From positions 1 through 57,012 of the forward strand of contig JALWRC010000065.1 of NCBI GenBank assembly GCA_027080725.1: a DNA stretch of 57,012 bases, written 5' to 3'. Below the pieces are notes generated by a model. That model did no database searches. It saw nothing but the letters and a program-made list of their open reading frames with translations, and had not been told where the DNA came from. Source of the DNA: Saprospiraceae bacterium. Its GTDB lineage: Bacteria; Bacteroidota; Bacteroidia; Chitinophagales; Saprospiraceae. The translations under genes and the position numbers were made by a program. This document shows positions 16,508 through 25,629 of the stretch, piece by piece. The first letter of the stretch is position 1. Every line of letters starts with the position of its first letter.

Positions 16508-18115
16508 TCAATCTTTTACTATTTGTTGCGTCGTGGTATTATTATTCTCATCCACTATTTTTAAGATATAAATCCCTTTTTCAAATGTGGATAAAGAAAT
16601 GGAATTGACGTTATTTTGCGAATGCATTTTCTCTCCTGACAAATTGTAAATTTCAACGGTTTTGACGGTTGTGTTTTGAGGTAATGAAATGTTGATGATG
16701 TCTGTGGTTGGGTTTGGGTATATGTTTAATTGTTGTTGACTTAAAGTGGTTGCTCCAAGTGTTTGATTGGTGGTAAAAATATACACGGACCCAGCATTGG
16801 GTAAAGTGTTGTGACCTTGAGCGTCTTCGTCTTCAGCAAAAGCCCCTGCAAAGCAAGTGGTGTTGTCAATAGCCACTGAAAAACCCAACCAATCTCCCGC
16901 TCTGCGATCCGAATGCGTCAACTTATCCGTCTGAAGCCATTGATTATTCTTGAGTTGATAAATATATGCGGCACCTGCATCCGGCATATTATTAGAGCTA
17001 TTCTCATCTAAATCTTGCTTTCTTGCACCAACCACAATGTTTTGATTATTAATGGCAACCGAATATCCGAATTCATCACCCGCAGTTCTATCAGAAGCCA
17101 CTATTTTTGTTTGTTCCGTCCAATTTCCTGCATTATCGCGCTTGAATATATAAGCCGCCCCGGCATTGGATAGGTTCGTCAGCCCGTTTTCATCCGGGTC
17201 TTCCTGATGAGCGCCGACGACTATATAATCTCCCCAATTACTTACCGAGTAGCCAAACCAATCTCCTGCAGAACGGTCGGAAGCGGTAAGTTTTGATGTT
17301 TGGCCCCAGTTTCCCGAAGCGTTATCCCGTTCAAAAACATAAGCGGCACCGGCATCTTTTTTTGAATTATGTCCATTGTTATCTTTGTCTTGCTTATAAG
17401 CCCCTACCACAGCTATGTCTCCTTCGATAGATACCGACCAACCAAATATATCAAATGGAGCGAGATCAGAAGCGATCAACTTTTGTTTTTCTATCCATAC
17501 ACCATTTGCATTTCGCTCAAAAATATACGCCACACCGGCTTGTATTTGGAGGTGGTTTTGGGTATCATATTCATTTCTATATGCAGCTCCCACGATTAGA
17601 TGATCGACACTAATACTCACAGACTTTCCAAAATAGTTTAGAGAATCAAAATCTGATGCAAATAATTGTTGCTTTTGTTGCCAATGGTCATTTTCGTCTT
17701 TTTCAAAGAGATAGACCGTGCCTGTTTGATAATAAAAAACATCATTAAGGGTGGTATCTTTTTTATAAGCTGCAATGGCTGCATAATTTCCACTTATCGA
17801 AACGGCAGTACCGAAATTGTCATCTTCGGCTCTGTCGGCAGGTACCACTTTCTGGTGAAAATTCCAATTTCCGGAATTATCCCTTTTGAAAAAATAAGCT
17901 CCACCGGATTTTAATATTTGATTATTGCCGTTTTCATCTCTATTTTCGCGGTGCGCGCCGATTACTGCAAAATCACCACTTATAGCAATGGACTTTGAAA
18001 AACGGTCTTCCCGGTCTCTATCCGGAGCGACAATTTTTAGATGTTCCATCCAATTTTGTGCAGACAAATGTATGCCATACAAAAGACACAACAAGAGTAG
18101 AGCGAATGATTTCAT
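16508..18115 (-). CDS. Secreted FG-GAP repeat protein with T9SS type A sorting domain
   Basis: 535 residues. An N-terminal signal peptide (MKSFALLLLCLLYGIHLSAQ) is followed by about seven repeats of roughly 55-60 residues, each with a FGxSVxI...VGA core (for example DEFGYSVAINNQNIVVGAR), which is the FG-GAP/integrin-alpha-like beta-propeller pattern. The C-terminal about 75 residues hold the T9SS sorting tail: IYPNPTTDIINISLPQ, then VEIYNLSGEK and GIYILKI. The protein is predicted to cross the outer membrane through T9SS and be surface-anchored or released. It starts 3 nt after the stop of the preceding gene (18119-19384), so the two form an operon. AT-rich compared with neighbours. Confidence 0.9.
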   Translation of the reverse strand: MKSFALLLLCLLYGIHLSAQNWMEHLKIVAPDRDREDRFSKSIAISGDFAVIGAHRENRDENGNNQILKSGGAYFFKRDNSGNWNFHQKVVPADRAEDDNFGTAVSISGNYAAIAAYKKDTTLNDVFYYQTGTVYLFEKDENDHWQQKQQLFASDFDSLNYFGKSVSISVDHLIVGAAYRNEYDTQNHLQIQAGVAYIFERNANGVWIEKQKLIASDLAPFDIFGWSVSIEGDIAVVGAYKQDKDNNGHNSKKDAGAAYVFERDNASGNWGQTSKLTASDRSAGDWFGYSVSNWGDYIVVGAHQEDPDENGLTNLSNAGAAYIFKRDNAGNWTEQTKIVASDRTAGDEFGYSVAINNQNIVVGARKQDLDENSSNNMPDAGAAYIYQLKNNQWLQTDKLTHSDRRAGDWLGFSVAIDNTTCFAGAFAEDEDAQGHNTLPNAGSVYIFTTNQTLGATTLSQQQLNIYPNPTTDIINISLPQNTTVKTVEIYNLSGEKMHSQNNVNSISLSTFEKGIYILKIVDENNNTTTQQIVKD

Positions 18116-18118
18116 TAG

Positions 18119-19384
18119 TTATTCTTTAATTATTTTTTTGATTAAATTGCTTCCTTTATCATTTTCAATTTTTATGAGATAAATCCCGTTTTCAAAACCG
18201 GACAAAGAGAGGGAATGGAGATGGTTTTGACTGTAAATTTTCTCACCCAACAAATTAAATATTTCAACACCACGGATGGTGGTATTTTGAGGTAAAGAAA
18301 AATGGATTTCATCTGTTGTAGGGTTGGGATAAATGGCTATACTTTCTTCATTAGGAATTGTTTCGTCCACTCCTAAGGTCACACCTTCGCAATCATAATT
18401 AAAATAGTCTTCCGGGTCGGTGTGTTGCGCATACCATAAATCGTATTTTTCTGCGAGAGTAGCCCAAATGATTTTGCCTTGGTCCACATAATCTTGCAGC
18501 CCGTCAATAATCACCCCAATGCTATCTGCAAAATGAGGTATTTTGGGCATATCTCTAAAATTTATCAACATATTCATAGTGTAAAAATCATTGGGACCGG
18601 AGGGGAGCGTTTGTATATAATCAACAATGCTTTTGATATTGGCGATTACTTCATCTGTTGTTCTTACTAATTGACCTGTCCGAAAATTAATAGTATAGCT
18701 TATATCTCCATTGCATCCGCCACCTATTGCAGTGAGCACCCCATCAGGGTTATGTTGCAAAAAAAGCTCTAAAGAATTGGATGATGTGGGTTTCCAAATT
18801 CCAAATACGTTTAAATCATTTACATGACCCGGACTTGCCATTCCCCAGATAATCTCGGGTTGCCAATAAAAGTTTTTAAATGTGAATCCGGCTTTGGGCG
18901 TTTGATATTGTGTCCATATTTCGGTTGATTTAGCCCAATTGCTCCCCAATACTTTTCTTGTCATTGTGACTCCGCAAGAATCCAAGAGTTTAGCTAAATC
19001 CGAATAATTATAGGGATTGACTCTTTTGTCAAAATGATTGTGTCCGTCAATATCAATATAAGGAGAGTTGTTGGCCCATTCCAAAATATCGTTCGGATTA
19101 GTAGCGGCATTTTCCCATTTTAAAACCGCTTTTATAAAGTTTGCATCTAATTGCATATTGTATTTGGCGTGTTTAGCAATAATAGTATCGCATACTTCCT
19201 TAACGATGGGCCTTATCGTATTGTAATCAACCGACGAACTTTCATACTTTAACGCATCGGTAATTTCATTATGGGACACTATATTAAAGTACACCGGCGT
19301 TTGTGCTTCAACAAATACACTGAAAAACAGCCCTACAACAAACGAAATCACCTTGAATGAATCAACCATATCATTACATTTCAT
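18119..19384 (-). CDS. Secreted T9SS protein, possible polysaccharide-deacetylase-like fold
   Basis: I start at 19384 (MKCNDMVDSFKVISFVVGLFFSVFVEAQ), which supplies a signal peptide; the frame extends another 38 codons upstream without support. About 421 residues. The catalytic-like part has YIDIDGHNHFDKRVNPYNYSDLAKLLDSCGV, where a His-rich strand followed by NYSDLAKLL resembles (beta/alpha) barrel deacetylase-like proteins, and a WQPEIIWGMASPGHVND segment. The match is from memory and weak. The C-terminal tail IYPNPTTDEIHFSLPQ...GIYLIKI is a T9SS type A sorting domain, very similar to that of the next gene. First gene of the two-gene operon. Confidence 0.8.
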   Translation of the reverse strand: MKCNDMVDSFKVISFVVGLFFSVFVEAQTPVYFNIVSHNEITDALKYESSSVDYNTIRPIVKEVCDTIIAKHAKYNMQLDANFIKAVLKWENAATNPNDILEWANNSPYIDIDGHNHFDKRVNPYNYSDLAKLLDSCGVTMTRKVLGSNWAKSTEIWTQYQTPKAGFTFKNFYWQPEIIWGMASPGHVNDLNVFGIWKPTSSNSLELFLQHNPDGVLTAIGGGCNGDISYTINFRTGQLVRTTDEVIANIKSIVDYIQTLPSGPNDFYTMNMLINFRDMPKIPHFADSIGVIIDGLQDYVDQGKIIWATLAEKYDLWYAQHTDPEDYFNYDCEGVTLGVDETIPNEESIAIYPNPTTDEIHFSLPQNTTIRGVEIFNLLGEKIYSQNHLHSLSLSGFENGIYLIKIENDKGSNLIKKIIKE

Positions 19385-19568
19385 AATTATACTATTGATA
19401 GTGTTTTTTTTTAAAAAAGAACTGCCATCTTGGCGTATGAATAACGCTTTGACTACACTATTATCAAAAGGTTTAACATAAGCTGATAGCAATCGCAAAG
19501 CGATTTTTTTGGGGTTGACCGGTTTTTGATACTATTAACTAATAACCTTCAATAAAATATTATAAGTA

Positions 19569-20183
19569 ATGAGAAAGAACATTATCATGCTGTTTGCCAT
19601 CGGGCTTTTTGCTTTGCCTCTTTTGGGTCAAAAAAGCTATGGTATAACCGGCACACAAGGTTTTGTTTTTTGGGATTACTTTGGAAAAGAGCAGGGCAAT
19701 ACACGGATATTTCAGGCCTATGGCACACAGACGGAATTAAGCGTTTGGATACACGACCAAATCGTGGACCATACTTTAGAATACGAGTTGCATCTCGGCT
19801 ATACTAATTTCGTTGTGTTATATCACGAATTTGGTTTTTTTTCGAATTACAGTAATACAAAGGGCTATTTCTCCTATCTTTCCTTTAAATCCGGCCTATT
19901 GTATTCCCCTCTTGGAAAAAAACTTTCATTTACGGCATTTTGGTCACAATATGTACTTCTTGAAAGAAAGGATCACAGAAGTCAGAACCGGTGGTTTTGC
20001 ACCTTGTATTTGGGTTTGAAATATAAGATTAGTAGCCGATTTGGTCTTAGCCTATCTTCTCCGGTTTTAACTCTTTTCTCGCCTTATAACGGTTACAAAA
20101 TATCGAAACCATTGCATTATGAATTCGATCCCTTCTTCGAAATAACAGGCGCCAACCTTGGGTTGTCGTATCGGATAAAATAA
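19569..20183 (+). CDS. Hypothetical outer-membrane beta-barrel protein
   Basis: 204 residues. The signal peptide is MRKNIIMLFAIGLFALPLLGQ. The mature protein alternates hydrophobic and polar residues with many aromatics (YFSYLSFKSGLLYSP, FTAFWSQYVLLE, CTLYLGLKYKI) and ends in NLGLSYRIK, consistent with a small 8-10 strand barrel. I recognise no family. It is divergent from the T9SS operon (184 nt between starts) and 147 nt before the M16-like gene. Confidence 0.7.
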   Translation: MRKNIIMLFAIGLFALPLLGQKSYGITGTQGFVFWDYFGKEQGNTRIFQAYGTQTELSVWIHDQIVDHTLEYELHLGYTNFVVLYHEFGFFSNYSNTKGYFSYLSFKSGLLYSPLGKKLSFTAFWSQYVLLERKDHRSQNRWFCTLYLGLKYKISSRFGLSLSSPVLTLFSPYNGYKISKPLHYEFDPFFEITGANLGLSYRIK

Positions 20184-20330
20184 AGGGGGTTAAGGGCATA
20201 CTTCCTATTCGAGTGTGGAAAAATGCAGCACTTTACCGCTTTAGCACAAAGCCGGATTAGGACAAATCAGCTGCAAGCACAAAACATCCAAGGGCGATTC
20301 GCGTTGATTAAGGCGTAATAAAGTAAACAT

Positions 20331-21824
20331 ATGAGGTATCGATTTGTCCTTCTTACGGTCCTTCTGTCAGGGGCCTTCTTTTCTTGCAAATCCTGGATGA
20401 CGGTGGAGCGCTCGGATGACGCGGGGAAAAACTCCCATATAAAGGCAGATAAGGTCTCCCGTCAGGCTAAGCCTTCTGAAATTGTCAGAATGAGGCCTGA
20501 CCGATCCCTGCGGGGCAAAATGACATTTGCGGCTCCGGTGGATCCGTCCATAATACAGGGAGCTCTTGACAATGGCGTGCATTACTACCTCGCGAACCCG
20601 TCCTCCGGCACCACCGGCAATACCCTAGCGCTTGTCGTCCGTCACGGTTCGGCCCATGAGCCGGCTGCTTATCCCGGACTTGCTCATGTACTCGCTCATG
20701 TTATGGAGGACAATTATCACCGGATTATAAGTGGAGATGCCGGGCCCTTCACCCATGTTTCCTACGATGCGTTGCAGTGCCTCACCTCATATAAAAGCAA
20801 AAGGGAGGCGGAGAATATATTACACTTTCTACACCTGACCGCATCGGACCTCCCTCTTGAGACCGCGACCATCGATCGGGCAAAGCGGGAGGCCATGCAC
20901 TGCTCCATTCATCCGGGCACCACCCAAGACAGTTTGATTGCCCGGACACTTTATCAAGGCTCCCCATATGCTTCCCACCTCCCTTACTATCGCCACTCTT
21001 CGATACGGACCATCCCGGACGACACCATCAGGCAGCACTACAAAGTGTGGTTTTCTCCAGGGAGTATCGCTATTATAGCCACCGGCTCTTTTAGCAGGTA
21101 TGAAATGGTTGAATCCCTGCAAAAAAACTTTAAAATGGATGCCCATCGTCCTACCCTATTGTCTCCATCAAAACCCCATATCCCTTTTCATACCAAGCCG
21201 AGAATACGTTCTATCATCGACCCGGAAGCTGCGCCCGGCATTCAAATCATACAATTCCGGCCACAAATAAAGCACAATACCTTCGACGGTTACATCAAGA
21301 CCATCCAATGGGATTTTTTCGAATACCTTTGGCTGGAAGAAATAAAAAAGGTTCTGCCCTCAGGGGCTAATCCAAGTATCCATTTTGACAAAGGGGTAGA
21401 TGGATTGGACCAATGTGTCATACAAATAACGGTACCCCAAAGCGGAGAAATGGAGAACGCATTAAGGCAAGTGTTCTCTGTGCACAGGAAAATAAAACAA
21501 AAGGGATTTCCACAGGAGGAATTCGAGACTTTAAAATCGTCTTTTCTCTCCGACAAAAAAGCCCGACTCTCCGACAAAAATCGGGCCTCCGGGCGAATCA
21601 TGGCCTACAGGTTAGCCCGGCATTTCCTCACCGGAGAGGCAGTCCCCGACGCGGCACAAGCATGGAGCGCTATAGAGGGAAGTGTGTTGCCCCTTTCGCC
21701 GAAGGAAATGCAGGGATTGGCTAAAATTTGGTTGACCAAGCGCAATAGAACCATCCTCGTGCGTGGTCCTAAGGATAGCCTTCCCGCTGAATCAGCTCTA
21801 CAGCAACTTGCTAACGAACAATAA
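20331..21824 (+). CDS. M16 (insulinase-type) peptidase homologue lacking the catalytic Glu; lipoprotein
   Basis: 497 residues. The N-terminus MRYRFVLLTVLLSGAFFSCKS has a lipoprotein-like signal with Cys at 19. The M16 fold is recognisable: DNGVHYYLANPSSG, LALVVRHGSAHEP, GLAHVLAHVMEDN about 116-128, a R-SPYASHLPYYRHSSIRTI-like segment, then WFSPGSIAIIATGSF about 242-256 and a C-terminal half-domain. In active M16 enzymes the zinc site is HxxEH; here it reads H119-V-L-A122-H123, the codon being gct, so the catalytic Glu is Ala. It is therefore predicted inactive as a protease, like the non-catalytic partner of two-subunit M16 complexes. No active M16 gene is adjacent. Confidence 0.85.
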   Translation: MRYRFVLLTVLLSGAFFSCKSWMTVERSDDAGKNSHIKADKVSRQAKPSEIVRMRPDRSLRGKMTFAAPVDPSIIQGALDNGVHYYLANPSSGTTGNTLALVVRHGSAHEPAAYPGLAHVLAHVMEDNYHRIISGDAGPFTHVSYDALQCLTSYKSKREAENILHFLHLTASDLPLETATIDRAKREAMHCSIHPGTTQDSLIARTLYQGSPYASHLPYYRHSSIRTIPDDTIRQHYKVWFSPGSIAIIATGSFSRYEMVESLQKNFKMDAHRPTLLSPSKPHIPFHTKPRIRSIIDPEAAPGIQIIQFRPQIKHNTFDGYIKTIQWDFFEYLWLEEIKKVLPSGANPSIHFDKGVDGLDQCVIQITVPQSGEMENALRQVFSVHRKIKQKGFPQEEFETLKSSFLSDKKARLSDKNRASGRIMAYRLARHFLTGEAVPDAAQAWSAIEGSVLPLSPKEMQGLAKIWLTKRNRTILVRGPKDSLPAESALQQLANEQ

Positions 21825-21930
21825 ATAGTTAATGTGCTCCATATTTCAGATACAACTCCTTTTCGGAGTGCGCTCAAAATGCATTATCAAAAAATTATCC
21901 ACCATTTCATACCTCAAATAAAACAAAGAC

Positions 21931-22452
21931 ATGTCCACCAAAGCCATCATTTTTCTAGTTGTCATCGCATTTATCCTCGGATACTTTTACCTCATGAAGA
22001 AACCCAAGTACAACAAGGGAATTGCGGCTCCCAATTTCCGCGGCAAGGACCTCGACGGCAACACCTTCCAACTGAGTGATTTTAGAGGGAAATACGTATA
22101 TCTGGATTTTTGGGGCAGCTGGTGCGGTCCATGCCGCGCGATACGCCCCCATCTCGTGAAAGTATATCGACAATTTCATACCTCCAAGTTCAAAGACGCC
22201 TCCGGTTTTGACATCATAAGTGTTGCGATGGAGCGAAGACCCGGCCAATGGAAATCGGTAGCGGAATCTGAGGGAATGACCTGGGGCCACCAATGCTCCA
22301 CCCTCATAAAAGAAGGGCAACAAATCGCCGGCTTGTTTGGGGTGAAGAGCATCCCCTCCGGGTATTTTATCGGGCCGGATGGACTTATTCTTCTCAACCG
22401 ACCCCAAATGAGCGAAATGGCGGATTTTCTTGCCAAAAAACTGTCAAAATGA
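21931..22452 (+). CDS. TlpA/ResA-family thioredoxin-like protein
   Basis: 173 residues. An N-terminal membrane anchor (about residues 5-22, AIIFLVVIAFILGYFYL) precedes a periplasmic thioredoxin domain: APNFRGKDLDGNTFQLSDFRGKYVYLDFW, redox motif WCGPC with Cys at about 65 and 68, and the cis-Pro region GVKSIPSGYFIGPDG about 132-146. It probably reduces or exchanges disulfides of exported proteins, as in cytochrome c maturation or envelope protein folding. The gene stands 74 nt ahead of grpE; the spacing suggests possible but not certain co-transcription. Confidence 0.92.
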   Translation: MSTKAIIFLVVIAFILGYFYLMKKPKYNKGIAAPNFRGKDLDGNTFQLSDFRGKYVYLDFWGSWCGPCRAIRPHLVKVYRQFHTSKFKDASGFDIISVAMERRPGQWKSVAESEGMTWGHQCSTLIKEGQQIAGLFGVKSIPSGYFIGPDGLILLNRPQMSEMADFLAKKLSK

Positions 22453-22525
22453 CACCTATACCACTATGGCAACATAGTTGATATACCATATTGACGGAAT
22501 TAATAGACATAAAAAGCATAGCATT

Positions 22526-23038
22526 ATGGCAGAAAAGAAGGAGAAAAAGAAGACGACGAAAAGAAGTACAAAATCGAGCAAGGTTCAGCAGGAACTCCAA
22601 GCAGCTAAAGACGAATTGCAAGAGTTAAAAGAAAAATACATCCGGCTCATGGCGGAGTTTGACAACTTCAGAAAGCGTTCGGCGAAGGAGGCCTTAGAAT
22701 TGCGTAAGACCGCAGCGGGAGAAGTTCTTTCAAAATTGTTAGCCGTCCTCGATGATTTTGATCGAGCGAAAAAGCTTTCGGACGATGAGCAAAGTCCCGA
22801 ATCTTTTACAGAAGGGGTAGAGCTTGTTTACAACAAACTGCACGCCATCCTACAACAATTGGGGTTGGAACATGTAGAGCCTACAGGGACCCTTTTTGAT
22901 CCGGAAGAACACGAGGCGGTGACGCGTATCCCCGTGCAAGATGAGGAGCAAAAAGGCAAAGTGGTGGATACCATTGAGAAAGGCTACAAGCTCCATGAAA
23001 AGGTCCTCAGGCATCCCAAAGTCGTTGTCGGGCATTAA
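22526..23038 (+). CDS. grpE: Nucleotide exchange factor GrpE
   Basis: The start at 22526 (MAEKKEKKKTTKRSTK) is preferred over an in-frame Met 16 codons earlier, because GrpE proteins begin with a charged low-complexity tail and the upstream residues look non-coding. 170 residues. After the basic tail comes a long coiled coil (LQAAKDELQELKEKYIRLMAEFDNFRKRS), then the beta domain with DDFDRAKK and a HEAVTRIPVQDEEQKGKVVDTIEKGYKL segment near the C-terminus. GrpE releases ADP from DnaK. dnaJ follows 57 nt later on the same strand; dnaK is not in the window. Confidence 0.96.
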   Translation: MAEKKEKKKTTKRSTKSSKVQQELQAAKDELQELKEKYIRLMAEFDNFRKRSAKEALELRKTAAGEVLSKLLAVLDDFDRAKKLSDDEQSPESFTEGVELVYNKLHAILQQLGLEHVEPTGTLFDPEEHEAVTRIPVQDEEQKGKVVDTIEKGYKLHEKVLRHPKVVVGH

Positions 23039-23095
23039 CAGAAGACAGATACACAGAAAACTACTTTATATTATTCATTAGTTGACCACGAGTTC

Positions 23096-24235
23096 ATGAC
23101 AAAAAGAGATTATTACGAGGTGTTGGAAGTTTCGCGCGATGCGGACGGAAGTGTAATAAAGAAAGCCTACCGGAGGCTTGCCATCAAGTATCATCCGGAC
23201 AAAAACCCCGGAGATCCTGAGGCGGAAGAGAAGTTCAAAGAAGCGGCTGAAGCCTACGAAGTGCTCAGTGACCCGCAGAAAAGGCAACGCTACGACGCCT
23301 ATGGACATGCTGGAGTAGATCACGGTGGGCACTCGGGCGGATGGACCATGGAAGATATTTTTGCGCAGTTTGGCGATGTATTTGGTGGTGGCGGTAGCCC
23401 CTTCGAATCGTTCTTCGGGGGGCGTAGAAGTGGCAATGGACCACAGCGCGGCAAGCATATTCGCATCAAGTTGAAGTTGACCCTCGAGGAGATAGAGACC
23501 GGTGTTGTTAAGAAGGTTAAACTCAAGAAAGAGCACGCCTGCTCGTCTTGTCATGGTTCGGGAGCTAGAAGTAGTGGCGATGTCACCACTTGTTCTACCT
23601 GTCGTGGAAGCGGATATGTGGCACAAATAAGAGACACGTTCTTAGGGCGGATGCAGACGACCTCCACTTGCCCGAGCTGCAATGGCAGTGGACAAACCAT
23701 CCGCGCTGTATGCGATACTTGCCGGGGGAGCGGGGTCGAATTGAAGGAGAGCATTGTTCAAATCGAGATTCCCGCCGGAGTCGAAGATGGCATGCAGCTC
23801 TCGATGAGAGGACAAGGTCACGCGGGCAAGAAAGGGGGACCTGCCGGAGACTTACTCATCGAAATACAAGAAAAAGAGCATCCCATCTACCAACGCGATG
23901 AGAATGACCTTTACATGGACCTGGTGGTGAATTTTGCGGAAGCTGCCCTCGGAGTAAAAAAGGTCATCCCCACTCTACATAGTCAGGTGAGCATAAAGAT
24001 ACCCTCCGGGACGCAATCGGGCACCATCATGACACTTAAGGGCAAAGGCTTGCCCTCTGTCCGGGGGTACGGCCGTGGTAATTTGCATGTAAGAGTAAAA
24101 GTGTGGACACCTACCAAACTCTCGGCGGAGGAAAGGGCCTTAATCGAAAAAATGCAAGAGATGGAGGGATTCGAACCGAAAAAATCAAGAGAAGAAAAGA
24201 GCTTCTTTGAGCGCATCAAACAGCATTTCTCTTAG
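23096..24235 (+). CDS. dnaJ: Chaperone protein DnaJ
   Basis: 379 residues, full length type I Hsp40. J domain with HPD at 33-35, a Gly/Phe-rich linker about 70-110, four zinc-binding CxxCxGxG repeats (Cys at about 149/152, 166/169, 192/195, 206/209), then the substrate-binding C-terminal domains ([21 protein letters not shown]). It delivers unfolded clients to DnaK and stimulates its ATPase. It is co-oriented with grpE upstream and gldH only 4 nt downstream, indicating a grpE-dnaJ-gldH transcript. Confidence 0.97.
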   Translation: MTKRDYYEVLEVSRDADGSVIKKAYRRLAIKYHPDKNPGDPEAEEKFKEAAEAYEVLSDPQKRQRYDAYGHAGVDHGGHSGGWTMEDIFAQFGDVFGGGGSPFESFFGGRRSGNGPQRGKHIRIKLKLTLEEIETGVVKKVKLKKEHACSSCHGSGARSSGDVTTCSTCRGSGYVAQIRDTFLGRMQTTSTCPSCNGSGQTIRAVCDTCRGSGVELKESIVQIEIPAGVEDGMQLSMRGQGHAGKKGGPAGDLLIEIQEKEHPIYQRDENDLYMDLVVNFAEAALGVKKVIPTLHSQVSIKIPSGTQSGTIMTLKGKGLPSVRGYGRGNLHVRVKVWTPTKLSAEERALIEKMQEMEGFEPKKSREEKSFFERIKQHFS

Positions 24236-24239
24236 TCCT

Positions 24240-24758
24240 ATGAAAAAAAACTACTTCCGCCAAATATCCTTTATCTCAATAATACTAGCTCTATTGATGA
24301 GCTGTACGGACAGTGTTCTTTACCAGTCGGAGGTCTCTTTGCCCGGTTCGGGATGGAGTTATGACCAGCCGGCGAGTTTTGAGTTCGAAATAAAGGATAC
24401 CTCCCAGCAGGTCAACATGCTGCTCAACGTCTCCCATTCCGATGCTTACCAATGGCAAAATCTTTACTTGAAATTGTACACGGACTTTCCCGGCGACAGA
24501 AAAGACACCCAAATACTATCGGTAGAATTGGCCGATAAAACGGGCCGGTGGTATGGCGAGCGAAGCGGCACCACCATTACCGCTCCTATCCTTCTTCAAG
24601 ACCACATCCGCTTCGAATTGCCGGGCACTTACCGGCTCCGGATCGAGCAAAATATGCGGGTTAATCCCGTGCCGGATGTCTCAGGGCTAGAACTCGTTCT
24701 CGAAAAATCTGAAGCTCTCCCGGCCGCTCCTAAAGACAAAGAGAAGAAAACGAAATAA
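24240..24758 (+). CDS. gldH: Gliding motility lipoprotein GldH
   Basis: I start at 24240 (MKKNYFRQISFISIILALLMSC), which yields a proper lipobox with the Cys at about residue 22; the longer frame beginning inside dnaJ is a shadow. 172 residues. GldH features: VLYQSEVSLPGSGWSYDQPASFEF, DAYQWQNLYLKLYTDFP and a C-terminal GTYRLRIEQNMRVNPVPDVSG segment. In Flavobacterium GldH is needed for gliding and for T9SS function, located in the outer or cytoplasmic membrane. It is consistent with the T9SS cargo encoded in this window. Many non-gliding Bacteroidota also have it, so motility is not proved. Confidence 0.9.
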   Translation: MKKNYFRQISFISIILALLMSCTDSVLYQSEVSLPGSGWSYDQPASFEFEIKDTSQQVNMLLNVSHSDAYQWQNLYLKLYTDFPGDRKDTQILSVELADKTGRWYGERSGTTITAPILLQDHIRFELPGTYRLRIEQNMRVNPVPDVSGLELVLEKSEALPAAPKDKEKKTK

Positions 24759-24971
24759 GAGGAAGAAAAACCGATGATACAGTAGAAGTACAATATTTTT
24801 TCTCCACACCTCCTATAATATCGTCTAAACCTCTTTATATTTATACCAAAATACAACAGTATAGATAATTGCAAGACATTATAATAGTCCTATTGATGAA
24901 TTTGACTAATTTAAAAGTTGCATTTGCACTTGATTTCAGGTAGTATATTAGCCTACAAAAGAACATAAATA

Positions 24972-25250
24972 ATGAATATCAAAGATCTTCCATTAAATGA
25001 TTTACTGACGGTAGAGATGACGTATCTCTCAAACGAAAGGTCGATGCTGTCCTATATGAGAACTTTCATGGTTTTTTTGAGTTCCGGAATTGCCATTTTA
25101 AAAATAGAACTATTAAACCCTTTAATGCTTTTAGGATATATATCGATAGCATTGTCTGTTGTTATATTAATCATAGGTATCTATCGATTTTTTACGGTCA
25201 AAAAAAATGTAAAACGCATTCTTAAAAATATTAGTAAAAAACAATTGTAA
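24972..25250 (+). CDS. DUF202 family membrane protein
   Basis: 92 residues. It begins with a soluble segment carrying LSNERSMLSYMRTFMVFLSSGIAIL, the conserved E-R-(S/T)-x-L-x-x-x-R-T pattern of DUF202, and has two predicted membrane helices (about 33-50 and 53-75) followed by a basic tail. Related eukaryotic domains occur in VTC/SPX proteins; bacterial function is unknown. Single gene in AT-rich DNA, about 210 nt after gldH. Confidence 0.85.
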   Translation: MNIKDLPLNDLLTVEMTYLSNERSMLSYMRTFMVFLSSGIAILKIELLNPLMLLGYISIALSVVILIIGIYRFFTVKKNVKRILKNISKKQL

Positions 25251-25629
25251 TCCAAAATATGTAGTAAGAACATATTCAAAAATAAAATAGTAATAGGCAA
25301 CTTTGGCATAAATCAAAGTGATTCAGCCACCTATAAACGAAAATGCTTTTTTTGCGGCACAAAAAATGAAAAATTTTAACAATAAATATGTTTCGTACAA
25401 CTCATGTGAAGTCGAATTGACTATCGCACACGCAGGGGGCCAACAATCAGGCGGAGAAATGAGATTTGAAAAGCAAAAATGACATTGAAGGAACTACAGA
25501 TGGGGGCAACATATTATCAAATAGAACAACACAGATAGATAGGGTAAAGAAAAACAGCATTTCATGCCTTAGTATTGGATAATTTGTTCGATTTTTGATG
25601 GCGCATAGCGGATTAAGTTCGTAGATGTA
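25251..25629. other. Gene-free AT-rich spacer
   Basis: 379 bases between the DUF202 gene and the next plus-strand gene. No repeat, strong hairpin or coding frame seen. It presumably holds the promoter of the downstream gene, but no clean -33/-7 pair was found. Confidence 0.4.

Noticed and set aside
24160-24180. GGATTCGAACCG resembling a tRNA T-arm
   Set aside because: It lies inside dnaJ in a coding frame and no acceptor, D or anticodon arms surround it.
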